A DNA stretch of 64,000 nt from Cornus controversa. Taxonomy: Eukaryota > Streptophyta > Magnoliopsida > Cornales > Cornaceae. Positions within the stretch are counted from its first letter, which is position 1. Every line of letters begins with the position of its first letter. Position numbers and translations under genes: made by a program. Under the pieces are notes generated by a model. The model was not told the DNA's origin, did not search any database, and saw nothing but the letters and a program-made list of their open reading frames with translations. The DNA is taken from contig CM048845.1 in the NCBI GenBank assembly GCA_026545225.1, positions 93,498,533 to 93,562,532 on the forward strand, given 5' to 3'. Shown in pieces: positions 48,238-59,079 of the stretch.

Positions 48238-48949
48238 GGGACTGCAATTCTGCAAATGAGCCGAGCTGAGCCGAGCTTCAAATTGTTCAGGCTCGACTTG
48301 CCAAACTCAGAGGCTTACTCGGACTCAAATGAGCTTGGCCAAGTCGAAATCAGGTTCAGCTCCAGCTCCAGCTCGCCATTGTTTAGTCAAACTCAGGCCA
48401 ACTCATTAGAAATTGTTCATATATAAAATCACAAACACTATCTATATCTGTATACTTACTATAAAAGTACAAGGTATTTTTATTTTTTCTATACATTTTC
48501 CCTCTTTATTTATCAATTATAATTTTTATTTTCAAATATGAATAAAAACAAAAATATAAAAGACAATAAATAAATAAGCTAATAAATATGTCATTATTAG
48601 ACAATGTATCAATTTCAGTTATCTATTAAATTAATATAATATTAAATTTCAAAAGGCGCCCAATGACTTATTACCTTCTAGACTATAATCCGAACTTCTT
48701 GATTATTTTTTATTTTTTATTTTTATAGATTTTCAGTCTTAAATTATCAATTATAATTTTTATTTGCAATTATTAAAATATAAATAAGCTAATAAATATG
48801 TATTTATTTAGATTGCATACCAAAAGACAATGTATTAAATCAGTTATAAAAGTGTAATTAAGCATTCATTTCAATATGAATTATGGTAAAAACTTCCCTT
48901 GCCTTTGTCGATTATTTTTTTTGGGTACATATGTTAATAAAATTTATGG

Positions 48950-48991
<42 letters not shown>

Positions 48992-49832
48992 ATTATAGTT
49001 TTGTGAGAGGTCAAATTGTCCACTTTTGTAAAATAAAGTACTAATTTGCTCAAAAAAATAAAAATTTAAGAGGTGTTTTGTACATCGAAGAAACTTCAGG
49101 AGGAGAGATTACTTTTGCCTAAATTTTATAACTCCTAAAAGCATTGAATGCTTGATTGAGGTATTGCAGTGTCCGTTACTTATCTTGTGAAGGAGGTGCA
49201 ATAGAGATGGTGCTGTTATATAGCACTTAAATGAGTCTCTGAGAAACGGCTATGTAATGAAGAATGAAAACTGATTCATTAATGAGTGTATTTACAATAC
49301 TACCATTGGTGCTACAGATGATGTGGCATACTTGTAGACATATGTAGCACGTAATGTTTTCTAATCTATATACTAATATGTATCAATTTTGTTCTGCCGC
49401 TCTTTATTTCTCTTTTTTTTTTTTTTTTGAAAATAAACATCATGAATATTGTTGATTTTCATGTGTGTATAAATATATACTCTTTATTTCTATTATACTT
49501 TCTTTTCTTATTTCATTTCATATGCATCCTAAGTATGAATAAGAAACACTAGAAACGCTTCCATTGAGTAGCCACACAACATGCAACAAAATGTGCAAAT
49601 TAAAACTGTTTCTTCTTTCTTTTTTTTGTAATTTTAATTTTTCTTTTTTATTTTCACCTATTAAATGAATTTAATAAAAATAATAAGTATAATAAATTAA
49701 ACTACATATTTCACGAGCCAACTCGTGGACACACCAAAACCGAACTTGAGCACAGCTTCTAAAATTAGATATCACAAATCTGGGTTAACTCTGAAAATGA
49801 ACAAATCAAGCTCTAACTCGGCATACCTCTAC
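48238..49832. mobile_element. Possible hAT-like element with GAGCCGAGCT subterminal motifs
   Basis: The left side carries repeated gagccgagct/gagctcggc motifs (48255-48400). The right side carries inverted relatives ('acgagccaactcg', 'aactcggcatacctcta', to 49832). The terminal match is weak and no target duplication was found, so the limits are uncertain. The middle (48470-49690) is AT-rich and empty of genes. Confidence 0.35.
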
Positions 49833-50412
49833 CAGGCCCAATTCAGAGTGATTTCTTTAGATCAATAATATTCCTATTATAGTTGGGCTTGACCTCAAAC
49901 TCCTGAGGCCCGTTTGAGTTGGACTTGGGCTTTCTTGTAGCAAGTAGGCCACTAGAATTGCTAAATTCATCTATTTATTTTGCTAAAATTTAGTGTGAAA
50001 AAAAATATTCACTTGCGTGTGAGTGACATCACCATGATGACGACGTTATCCTCTCCTCACAAAAATTCTGGAATTGTATCATTACTCAAAAGATATTACA
50101 CCGAACTTGATTTTGAGTAACGATAGACACAATGGAAGTTATCACCGAATTAAAAAATTGAATTACTTTTATTCTTAGATAGTGCAAGTGGGACTCATAC
50201 TTTCACAATTTCATTAATGGACACACTCTTTACTACACATTCGGTAATAACTTTTCACTCTACAAATCATTATCCTTTGATTTTTTCAAATCGGTGTGTT
50301 GACTCCTCTATATCAATGTCACCAGAAAGTTTCAACTAAAAAGTATTCATTTTTTTTCAGCATTACATCCCCAAAAAAAAGTCACATTTCCTGAATTGAA
50401 TGTGCTTTTATC
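49833..50412. other. Spacer, no gene seen
   Basis: No coding or repeat signal recognised. Confidence 0.4.
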
Positions 50413-50902
50413 TAGGGGTGTTCAAAAAATCTGTGAATCCCAACTAAACCGAATCGATTTGTGCGAATTGGTTTGATTTTTCTATTTCACAGTTCGGTTG
50501 TGAATTTATAAAGTAAAAATTCGTTGGTACCAGTTCGATTAACAGATCGGTGTTTGAAAAATTCGATCCGAAACATTAAACCGAACTAATCCGAACCGTG
50601 AGTTATATAATATTTATAAATAAATTTTATATTATATATACACACTATTTTGAATATATATTATTTACAAATAATATAATTACTTTTTTTTTAATAAAAC
50701 TTGTTTGTAGTGCCTGTTCAGGAAAAAATATGAAATTATGGTAAAATTATTGAGAAAAGTCCAATCTGCCAATCGAATTCGAATCAATTCGTTTTTTAAC
50801 GATTCAGATCAAATTGAAAATTAATTAATCCATAGACCATATATCAAATTAGATTTAGTACCAAATCTAATCCGATCGGAACTGCGATCACTCATACCTC
50901 TA
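50413..50902. mobile_element. hAT-like non-autonomous element (TAGGGGTGTTCAAA termini)
   Basis: The left end TAGGGGTGTTCAAAAAAT and the right end GATCACTCATACCTCTA are imperfect inverted matches. The interior has repeated aaccgaa/ttcggtt motifs like the elements at 17655 and 22031. A convincing 8-bp target duplication is not visible. Confidence 0.55.
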
Positions 50903-51992
50903 TCCTTTTCCTATCCAAATTATATATCTCAATTTCCTTTGTCTCTTAAGACTGCCTAAACATACACACTGTGTCACTATAGTTTGTGTGTGTAGGTTTA
51001 AATGCACGATGGGGGAGGATGATTATATACAGAATAATGATAGGTTCTTACTCAGACTATGAAAGAGCGGGGTAAGCTGAAGGTTTTGGCAATTGTTTTC
51101 ATATATATATATATATATATATCAGCCGCAAGTAACTTCAACAATCTAAGCTTTCATGTTTGTCTATATATATATATGTGTATATATCAGTCGCAAGTAA
51201 CATCAACAATCAGTAACTTCAACAATCAAAGCTTTCATGTTTGTCTATATATATATATCTGTATATATCAGTCGCAAGTAACTTCAACAATCAAAGCTTT
51301 CATGTTTGCATATGGACAACTTCGAAAAGCATTACCTTTTAGAGAGTGGATTTAAAAGAGACGCGTGTTATATAAATGCATATAACAATGAATTCGTCCA
51401 TTGAATCTGCATACATATGGACAACTTCAAGACGCATTAACATTTAAGTATTTAAAGAGATAAAAACACTCAACAATTAGACCCCTCCCCAATGCATCCA
51501 AGGCATCCAGGTGGAGGACATAATTTGGACTTGTAAATTTCATTTAGTTTTAAAATAATTATTATATCACGTGTATGATGTCGGGTTTGGAATGGGACAT
51601 TCCTACTCCAAATTAAACATAGACAAGTACCTAACCACCGTAATAACAAAAAGTTATTAAAATTAAAATTATCATAAAAATGAAAGAAAAAGACAAAAGA
51701 TTGTTAATAAAAAAATATTTTTTTATATATTTATTATTAATTGCACGAATTCAAAATTTAGTGAATTTTAAACTCTCTTCTCAAACTCACTTCTAACTCT
51801 ATTAAAATGTTTTCAAACCAATCTCAATTGAAACAACTGGAAAGGAGTTAAATTGACATTCCTGTATACATTAGTAAAGAGGCATAAGGTTTCATATATA
51901 TAATATAGAAAATGATGAAAATCATGTTGATGTGATGATTATTGAGATAAACAGTTTAAGAGGAGAGAGACACTTTCATTTTTATTACTAGC
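50903..51992. other. Spacer with ~65-80 bp minisatellite at 51100-51325
   Basis: The core gcaagtaac starts at 51128, 51193 and 51274, each followed by 'aacaatcaaagctttcatg' and a TA tract, so there are about three units. The 98-codon frame 51059-51355 is made of these units. No gene. Confidence 0.7.
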
Positions 51993-52477
51993 CTAAGAAG
52001 CACGGACACAGGTACGACACGGACACGGTGAGACGAAAAATTCTAAAAAAAATAAGACACGGACACAGCTATAAAATAATAATATAATATATTAATATAT
52101 ATTAATTATTCAACAAAAAAAATACTACATTACATAAATACTTCAATTCATCATCAAGCAATTAATAACTAAACAAACTATAAACAAAAGTAGACAAATA
52201 GATTAAAGAACCAGACTTATTTAGTCATTTACATATATTCAGTTTAGATTTTTAATCATAACTTAGTCACATATAATCTCCTTTCGAAATACTTGAATGT
52301 ACATTACTGCTACGACATATCCGACACGTGTTCGAGGAGTGTCCAAAGAGTGTCCGAGAAGTGTCCTAAAAAGAAAGATGTTTGAAGACTTCTACAAAGT
52401 GTCCGACACGTGTTTGATAAGTATCCAAATGTCCGATACAAATACGGCACCCTCGATGGAGTGTCCGTGCTTTCTAG
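51993..52477. mobile_element. hAT MITE, CTAGAAAGCACGGACAC family, copy 1
   Basis: 485 bp with inverted ends CTAAGAAGCACGGACAC and GTGTCCGTGCTTTCTAG. Flanking 8-mers ttactagc and ttactaac match at 7 of 8. The right half has many gtgtcc(g/a) motifs, the left half their complements. Non-coding. Sister copy at 54039. Confidence 0.85.
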
Positions 52478-52567
52478 TTACTAACTAAGAGTCTTTATTA
52501 AACACTATTTATTGAAGTCTTCAGGTCGAGCATTATAGTATTACTTGTATAATATATATTATATAAA

Positions 52568-52956
52568 TGGTAAAGTGCAAAAAACACCATCAGTATATAT
52601 CAGATGTGCAAAAACTCCCCTGCAATATAAATAACTCACTCATTATTTACAAAATGTATAAATAAGGACATTTTGTCAATTTAATAACTAAAATGTCTAA
52701 AACACCCTTACACTCTAGTGTCATGTTTAAATATCCAAAAAGGGCTCATCAGCCTCATCAGAATATTAATTTCTTATTTATTTAAAAAATGTCCGAATAC
52801 TCCTTTATTTTCACTCATCGAGCCAATCTGAAATAATTAAAATATATTTTTAGTTAATAAAAATAAGAAATATTGCATCCAAACATGGCACACTAATTTT
52901 TGAGGCTGTGAGGGACATTTTGGTCATTTAACCGAATATTTTTTTGCACTTTACCC
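52568..52956. mobile_element. MULE-type MITE, GGTAAAGTGCAAAAAA termini
   Basis: 389 bp with ends TGGTAAAGTGCAAAAAACAC and TTTTTTTGCACTTTACCC. Flanking 9-mers ttatataaa and ttatacaaa match at 8 of 9. The termini resemble those of the Pack-MULE-like element at 39886, which suggests the same mobilising transposase family. Confidence 0.8.
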
Positions 52957-53030
52957 TTATACAAATTGTTTTAGCCGCTCAACCACAGAAGTGGATCCTT
53001 AAAAGAGCTAGTGGGTTATTAGTTACAGGT

Positions 53031-53540
53031 CTAATCCACCCTTTCTATGTCCTCTATTAATGAATACACTCGATAATTGTGGTCTGCTTGTACTTTTGGT
53101 GGTGGGCTGTGTTTTGAGCGTTTAAGAGTGGGGGTCTTGAAGGTAAACATAAATGAGAATTGAGAAGGTAAAATCAATACAGGAAGATTTATCGCTAAAG
53201 AGTACTGAGTATTTGTAATTTTGTATAACAAACTGCCTTGATATACATATTGATATGGGAAATTCACTTTTATAGAAACTTCAAAGGATCAAGGAGTTCA
53301 CATAAGTTAGATGAAAGGATAAGAATAATTACTTTATCTCCTAATCTCTTTTATTATTAAATTGCAGAAGGTAACTAAATTGTGATTCTCTTATTAAGCT
53401 TACTATAATATAGACATTCTTCTATAAAAAAAAAAAAAAAGAGTTGAAGTATATTCAAATATACGCAAATATTAATTTCAGAATTATTTTTAACTTGATC
53501 GTCAGAGTATACCTGGTTGGCACCTGCTGACACGATCACA
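53031..53540 (-). repeat. LTR-like dispersed repeat, copy C (inverted)
   Basis: Read on minus, it runs from 'gtatactctgacgatcaagtt' through 'ttagttaccttctgcaat' and 'gattaggagataaagtaa', which parallels copy A ('ttagttaccttctctaat', 'attaggagataaggtagt'), to TTCTATAAAAGTG, a possible TATA box. No internal retrotransposon genes adjoin it. Probably a solo or fragmentary LTR. Confidence 0.45.
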
Positions 53541-53934
53541 TTTTCTTTGTTTTACAGAGAGGACGCATTGAACTGGATTGTAAAAATTTCTGCATCATCA
53601 CATATGTTTATGTTTTGGTTCAAGCCATCTCCATTAACCTTCATGTGAGAGTTGCATAACCTCATGTATTTTGTCTTGGACATACTTTCATGTTGCTTAT
53701 TCACCCATTTTGCATTAGTGAGAGGACATACCAATGCTTGTGCTCTAAAGGTATGTCCTCTCTTTTAAAAGTAAAAGGGAGAGGTTAGAATCTTTTTATT
53801 GGAAGAATTAATTAAACCCATACATGTATTATATTCGGACTTGTCCAAGACATTGACTTGTGAGGGTGTTGTGTGTGTCTAAGAGTATAAGTCTCACCCA
53901 AAGAATGCAAATACCTTCTGTCGATAAAGATAAA

Positions 53935-53967
<33 letters not shown>

Positions 53968-54030
53968 AATAATTACAAGTTCTTGTTGATATTAGAATAC
54001 TTATTTAATAATAAGGACTAAACAATGTTA
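53541..54030. other. Spacer with (AATA)n microsatellite
   Basis: An ataata/aaataaat tract lies at about 53934-53973. No gene recognised. Confidence 0.5.
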
Positions 54031-54038
54031 TTGACCAC

Positions 54039-54582
54039 CTAGGAAGCACGAACACGGGCACGAGTACGACACGACACAGGCACGGCGATACGGGATATTT
54101 TAAAAAAATAGGACACGAACACGACGAGGATACGGCTATAAAATAATAATATAATATATTAATATACATTAATTATTCAATAAAAAAGTACTGCATTACA
54201 GAAATACTTCAATTCATCATCAAACAATTAACAACCAAACAAACTTATAAACAAAAATAGACAAATAAATTAAAATAAATTAAAGAATCAGACTTATTTA
54301 GTATTCTACATATATTTAGCTTAGATTTTAATCATAACTTAGTATCATATAATTTTCATTCGAAATATTTGAATATACATCATTGGTATGAAGTGTCCAA
54401 TACGTGTTTGAGCAGTGTCAAAGAAGTGTCTAAAGTATCCAAGGAGTGTCCGAGAAGTGTCCTAAAAAGAAAAATGTTAGGACACTTCTACGAAGTATCC
54501 GACACATGTTCAAGTGTCTAACACGGTGTCTGAGTGTCCTACACGGGTACGGCACCCTCGATGAAGTGTCTGTACTTTCTAG
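54039..54582. mobile_element. hAT MITE, CTAGAAAGCACGGACAC family, copy 2
   Basis: 544 bp with ends CTAGGAAGCACGAACACGG and GTGTCTGTACTTTCTAG. Flanking 8-mers ttgaccac (54031-54038) and ttaaccac (54583-54590) match at 7 of 8. Aligns to copy 1 across most of its length, including the AT-rich centre. Confidence 0.85.
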
Positions 54583-54590
54583 TTAACCAC

Positions 54591-55203
54591 GGTTCCATAT
54601 GTTAAACTAGAGGGTCCACACATAATAGCATCTGAATTCCTCATTGACCCAAACACTAGGGAATGGAAAAATAACACTGACCCAAAAATTAGGGAATGGA
54701 AAAATAACAGGGGAGGGATATAAACACTTTTTAGGTATTGGAAGGCGGTCAACAAGGATGGTGTTTAAAGATGGTGGAGGAAATGACAAATAGAGAATAT
54801 AGCACAATTTTGTTAATTTATGAAAAATAAAACGATAATTTTGATAAATTAAATAATTAATTTGAGAGATATGAATTATGAGATAAGTAGTTAATTTACA
54901 AAACCTCTCAAATTCTCAGATTTTCTAACCTTAAAATATTTACTTCGAAATTCCTTCAAAACCCATTCCCTTTTAAATTATCTGGTTTCAAAGAAATTCC
55001 TTTTGAAATTCAATTTCTGCAAATTCCAGCAAACACAATGTGAAGAATTGCTGACCATAACTTTTTATGGACACAGTTTCTTTACGAAAAGATCTATAAT
55101 ATATCCGGTGTATTTGTAAATACATCATATGAGATTCATTCAGTGCATAGAAATGTCAATTTAACTTGCCCAGTCCCTAATGGGACGGATTTCGGATCAT
55201 ACT
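54591..55203. other. Spacer, no gene seen
   Basis: Contains a short direct repeat 'ttagggaatggaaaaataaca' (54657 and 54691). No gene. Confidence 0.4.
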
Positions 55204-55880
55204 TGATAACGCAAAAATTCACCCGAACTGGTCAAACGTCAATCCGTAAAAAAGGACAATAGAAGGGTAATCGAAGGGGCACCGGTGCAGTGTCGGTCGA
55301 CTACTCTTCGATGATCAAGTCAGATATCGAAAAGATTTTTCAAAGCTGTATCAAAACTCAAAGAATATTTAAAGCGTAACTTGGTATACGAACCGTCCTA
55401 TATTTAAAGTGAGCAAGTGAAGGTGTGCCCTATCAAAACTCTGTCTCTTCAACTTTCCTTTCTAACTTGGAGTTAACCAGCCTCAGTCAAAGTATCCTTA
55501 TCATCCACGTCACCTTAGCACTATCCTTTCATGTCATATGTTTCATACTAGGAGTCAAACACCCCATCAGATGCCCCATGTTCATGAGGGTCACTTGTCG
55601 GATATCAGGAACATATATTTTTTATTTTATTTATTTATTTATTTTTATTTTTTTCGGCAGGCCCGGACTGACCTGCGTGGGCCACGCGCTTGTCGCCCGG
55701 CCTAGACCCGGGGCCAAGAGCCCAGCCCCCGGCCAGGCGCGCCCGACCTTGCGCCGTGCTCCTGCATTTGCTCCTGCCCTTTGCGCCTGGCCTTATCGTT
55801 TGCTTATAGCCGTTGCGCTCGACCTTGTGACCGTTTGCTTATAGCCGTTATCTTTTGACCATTTGGAAAAGAACGTTGGG
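55204..55880 (-). repeat. Probable 3' LTR region of the Tat element
   Basis: Lies where the 3' LTR should be. It contains 'cttcgatgatcaag', shared with LTR-like copy A, and a GC-rich block (55660-55800) unlike anything nearby. 'gtttgcttatagccgtt' is present twice (about 55798 and 55833). The partner LTR lies outside the window, so this cannot be confirmed by LTR-LTR comparison. Confidence 0.4.
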
Positions 55881-55888
55881 GGCTTGCT

Positions 55889-55895
55889 TATATAA
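55889..55895. promoter_or_regulatory. TATA box candidate for the antisense ORF
   Basis: TATATAA on plus, about 60 bases before the first readable codons of the antisense gene. The surrounding sequence is nearly palindromic (cttatataag), so it could equally serve the minus strand. Confidence 0.35.
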
Positions 55896-55957
55896 GTAAG
55901 TACTTCTTCATTCACAACCACTTCACCAGCTCATGCCCTATACCATCATACCTTCCC

Positions 55958-58500
55958 TCTCACGTTGATCGTAACTTTGAGAAGCTGTTTCCAGGGAACT
56001 TTACCCCCGGCTCTCCCCTTGTACAAATGTTCGAGTTTCTGCATTCTATAATGGCGGACTACTGCGAGTGCCAGGATATTAGTTCCACTATAACGGACAC
56101 CGAAGTGGAGGAGTTGGCTGTTTCATATTCCTTTTCGGAAGGGGTCGTGGCTAGGCTCCCCCGCCTGCGGAGAGGGCTTACTCCATTTGCCCCGGAGAAA
56201 CATGCTTCTACAAAGGTCACCTTCTTTCAGGCTTTTGATTTCCTATCCCGAATTTTGCCAAAGAGTTGCTTCAGGCAATCAACCTCTGCCATTCTCAACT
56301 TACACCCAATTCTTAGCGTATTATCATGCCTACCCTGGTCCTTTGGAAGTCTTGTAAGCTTATATCTCAACCAACCATTAATGAGTTTCTTTCCTATTAT
56401 ACCCTTCTAAAGAGCAAAGATTAGCGTCACATGCAAGGGCGGTCTCGCGGCGCAAGGAGCCTGCCCAAAGGACTAGTGGTTCTTGACAATAGCCAAAGAA
56501 TAAAGAATTGAAAATAATGGTTCTTTTTTGTCTCGGGAAGCTGGGAGCTCCCCCCCCCCTCCGCACCCCCTTACCTAGACTGACAGGGATAAAACTAGTG
56601 AGCTCTTTCTACCTCATACTTTATTTACCCATGCTATTGCCACATTTTTCTCCACTGTGCTTTATGCGAATTTATTTTCATATTCTAGCTGCTAAGGTCG
56701 AGCCAACTATTAGTCGTGAAGAAGAAGATAGATTGGACATCGTTTACGAGCTCCCGATGAGAGACGCGATGGTCTTAACCTCTGACGCGGGGCTGAGTGC
56801 GTTGGGCTATCCCACTCGCGTGATTGGAAATAGACGAGGTACACCCTAACACTTTTATCCTTCCTTCCCTTTTTCCTTTAATAAGTCGTGTAATACGATT
56901 TTATGCGCAAACTTGTATAGGATCACAGAGGATGCCTGACAGAGAGATTTTCACGCTGGCGAAGGAAAAGGGTGTTGTGTCATCCTCATCCCCTTCTGTT
57001 CAGAAAAGGTCGCGCAGGCCTATGGTTATCAAGAGTACCAGTTTATCTGTAGGTGGGGAATTATCGTCTCCTCCTTCCATTGGAAACTCTCCCCTTTTTG
57101 CAGCTATGAGCACTCCGACTCCGAGCCCTAACCCATTTGGGGTGCCTCCTACCCAGCTGTTTGCGGGCGATAGTCTGCCAGACCTAAGCGCTTTCGGGGT
57201 GCCAACAACACAACTCTTCAACGATGGTAACTCGCTCGTATTTTTCTCCCTTGCTACCAGTCACACCTAGCTACTAACCCCGGCTGCTAGCCACATCGGA
57301 TCGCTGCTATCTGATATAGCTTTTGTTGTAAAAAGAGCCGGGGAGTTTGTTCTCCCGCGCGATCTTGAGAAGGTGAATGCCATTGACTCTATATCCTCTA
57401 CTGGATATCTACTGGCCAACATGGCTAAGGTGCGTCCCTACTCCTCTTGCTATACTTGAGTGGAATTCTCACTTTCTTTCTTTCTTTTTTTAACTGCGTA
57501 TTCTTTCCCATATGTTAAACAGGGCCTGACTATTGCCCACGATCTTTCCAATCGCCTCTTATGGATGGAGGGGGAACTAGAGAAGCAGAGAACTGCCTTT
57601 GCCGCGGAATATGTTTCCTTCGTCAGTGAGCGCACTACCTTGACTCAGATCTTAAGACCTTTCGTGCTTCCCATGCTTCTCGCGGTGAGGAGATAGACAC
57701 CCTTAATTCTTAACTTAGTCATGTGTAATACCCCACTCCAACACATGGTATGATATTGTCCGCTTTGGGCCTGAGCCTGCACGGTTTTGCTCTTGGATTT
57801 TACCCCAAAAGGCCTCATACCATTTGAAGATAACATACTACATATAAGCACATCCCCTTTTCCACACCCAGGCGATGTGGGATTAAGCACCTTGTACCCT
57901 GTCAGTGTGGTAGCTCAATCTAGTGTCTATCTTCGCACCCGCCCACTCACACCCGTCCACAAGGGTTATCACAATCCACCCCCTACAAGGCCCGACGTCC
58001 TCGTCAGCACACTTTCGGCTGGGTTCAGGCTCTGATACCAACTGTAATACCCCGCTCCAACACATGGTATGATATTATCCGCTTTGGGCCTGAGCCCGCA
58101 CGATTTTGCTCTTCGATTTTACCCCAAAAGGCCTCATACTATTTGAAGAGAACATACTACATATAAGCACATCCCCTTTTCCACACCCAGGCGATGTGGG
58201 ATTGAGCACCCTGTACCCTGTCAGTGTGGTAGCTCAGCCCAGTGTCTGTCTTCGCACCCGCCCACTCACATCCGTCTACAAGGGTTATCACATTATGAAC
58301 TAGAGGAGATGGCCTGGTGGAATGCCGATATGCCTGGGTTTAAGGAACTGGTTGTTGAGCATTTTAAAGATTCGCCTGATTTTTATATGGCCCTCAACTA
58401 GTCGAATATCGACGGGTTTGAGTACTTCCGTGAGGTAGTACAGGATCAGTGGCATGACATGAACTTCTCCGGCTTGCAGCTCGGAGACCCTGGCGCCTGA
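55958..58500 (+). pseudogene. Antisense ORF of the Tat element ('gypsy-type transposon' domain), intron-containing, broken
   Basis: Plus-strand coding remnants run opposite to pol. The first part (about 55960-56560) resembles the plant 'putative gypsy type transposon' domain (Transposase_28 type): RRGLTPFAPEKHAS, then after a frameshift near 56250 SQLTPNS, then GSFFVSGSWELP. Two introns are clear because donor, acceptor and reading phase agree: 56839-56920 (phase 1) and 57430-57522 (phase 0). A third is likely between 57227 and about 57291. Later exons encode SLPDLSAFGVPTTQLF and a probable coiled coil (LSNRLLWMEGELEKQR). In-frame TAG codons (56314, 56422) replace probable tryptophans, and a TRIM (57724-58292) interrupts the last part, which resumes with ELEEMAWWNADMPGF and ends LQLGDPGA. 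No function is known for these antisense products. It could alternatively be an unrelated gene of the same family. Confidence 0.7.
57724..58292 (-). mobile_element. Complete TRIM retrotransposon, two 250-bp LTRs
   Basis: LTRs at 57724-57973 and 58043-58292 are both 250 bp, begin TGTAATACCCC and end GGGTTATCACA on plus, and differ at about 15 positions by eye, nearly all transitions. The internal part is only 69 bp. It contains GGCTCTGATACCA (58028-58040), the complement of a tRNA-iMet primer site, two bases from the right LTR, and a purine tract (complement of ATCCACCCCC) at the left LTR, so the element is on minus. Flanks tcatg (57719-57723) and ttatg (58293-58297) are a 5-bp target duplication with one mismatch. 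No coding capacity. Confidence 0.93.
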
Positions 58501-58685
58501 TTTGTGTCTTTTCTTTTGGTATCATGCAATGTTCCTCCTCTGTGAGGGCTACCTGTACCTTTCTGTTTTAATTAATGAAAAATCGTTTTTTTTTTTTTTT
58601 TACCGAGGTATGGTTTGCTTTGTGGAGACAATTCTTAAGGCACAGGGGTTTATGCCGTGTTGTTAGATATGTCCACATATGTTCT

Positions 58686-59010
58686 CGGGATTAACTCATC
58701 CAGTCTTTTTTTTCAAAGACCCTCCGTGGAGGTGTGTCCCCGTATGGTTGTAATTTTTTTGGGATTAATTCATCCTGCCTTTTTCTTTCAAAGGCCCTAC
58801 TGTGGAGGTGTGTCCCCGTAGGATTTTGCCCCCGTAGGATTGTGATTTTCTTAGGATTAATCCATCCCGCCTTTTCTTTCAAAGGCTCTCCTGTGGAGGT
58901 GTGTCCCCATAGGAATTTGCCCCCGTAGGGTTGTGATTTTCTCGAGATTAATCCATCCCACATTTTTCTTTCAAAGGCCCTCATGTGGAGGTGTGTCCCC
59001 GTACGATTTT
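58686..59010 (-). repeat. Tandem repeat zone of the Tat element (74-92 bp units)
   Basis: The core (c/t)(g/a)(g/a)gattaa(t/c) starts at 58686, 58760, 58852 and 58943 (steps of 74, 92 and 91). Each is followed by 'catcc.gcctttttctttcaaaggcc' (paraphrased) and 'tgtggaggtgtgtcccc'. This core matches the array at 13507-14290. The frame 58691-59083 (-) is this repeat translated. Confidence 0.9.
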
Positions 59011-59079
59011 GTATTTTGAATATAACAACATGTTTTAAAATGAACAATACTTTTATTGACATTCTATGATAAAACTTAT

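Noticed and set aside
51059..51355. 98-codon frame as a small gene
   Set aside because: It is made of minisatellite units and TA tracts.
57724..58292. Cassandra-type TRIM carrying 5S RNA sequence
   Set aside because: No 5S rRNA-like internal promoter or sequence was seen in the LTRs; only the general TRIM structure is supported.
57787..58303. Open frames of 82 and 65 codons with near-identical sequence as a duplicated gene
   Set aside because: They are translations of the two LTRs of the TRIM element.
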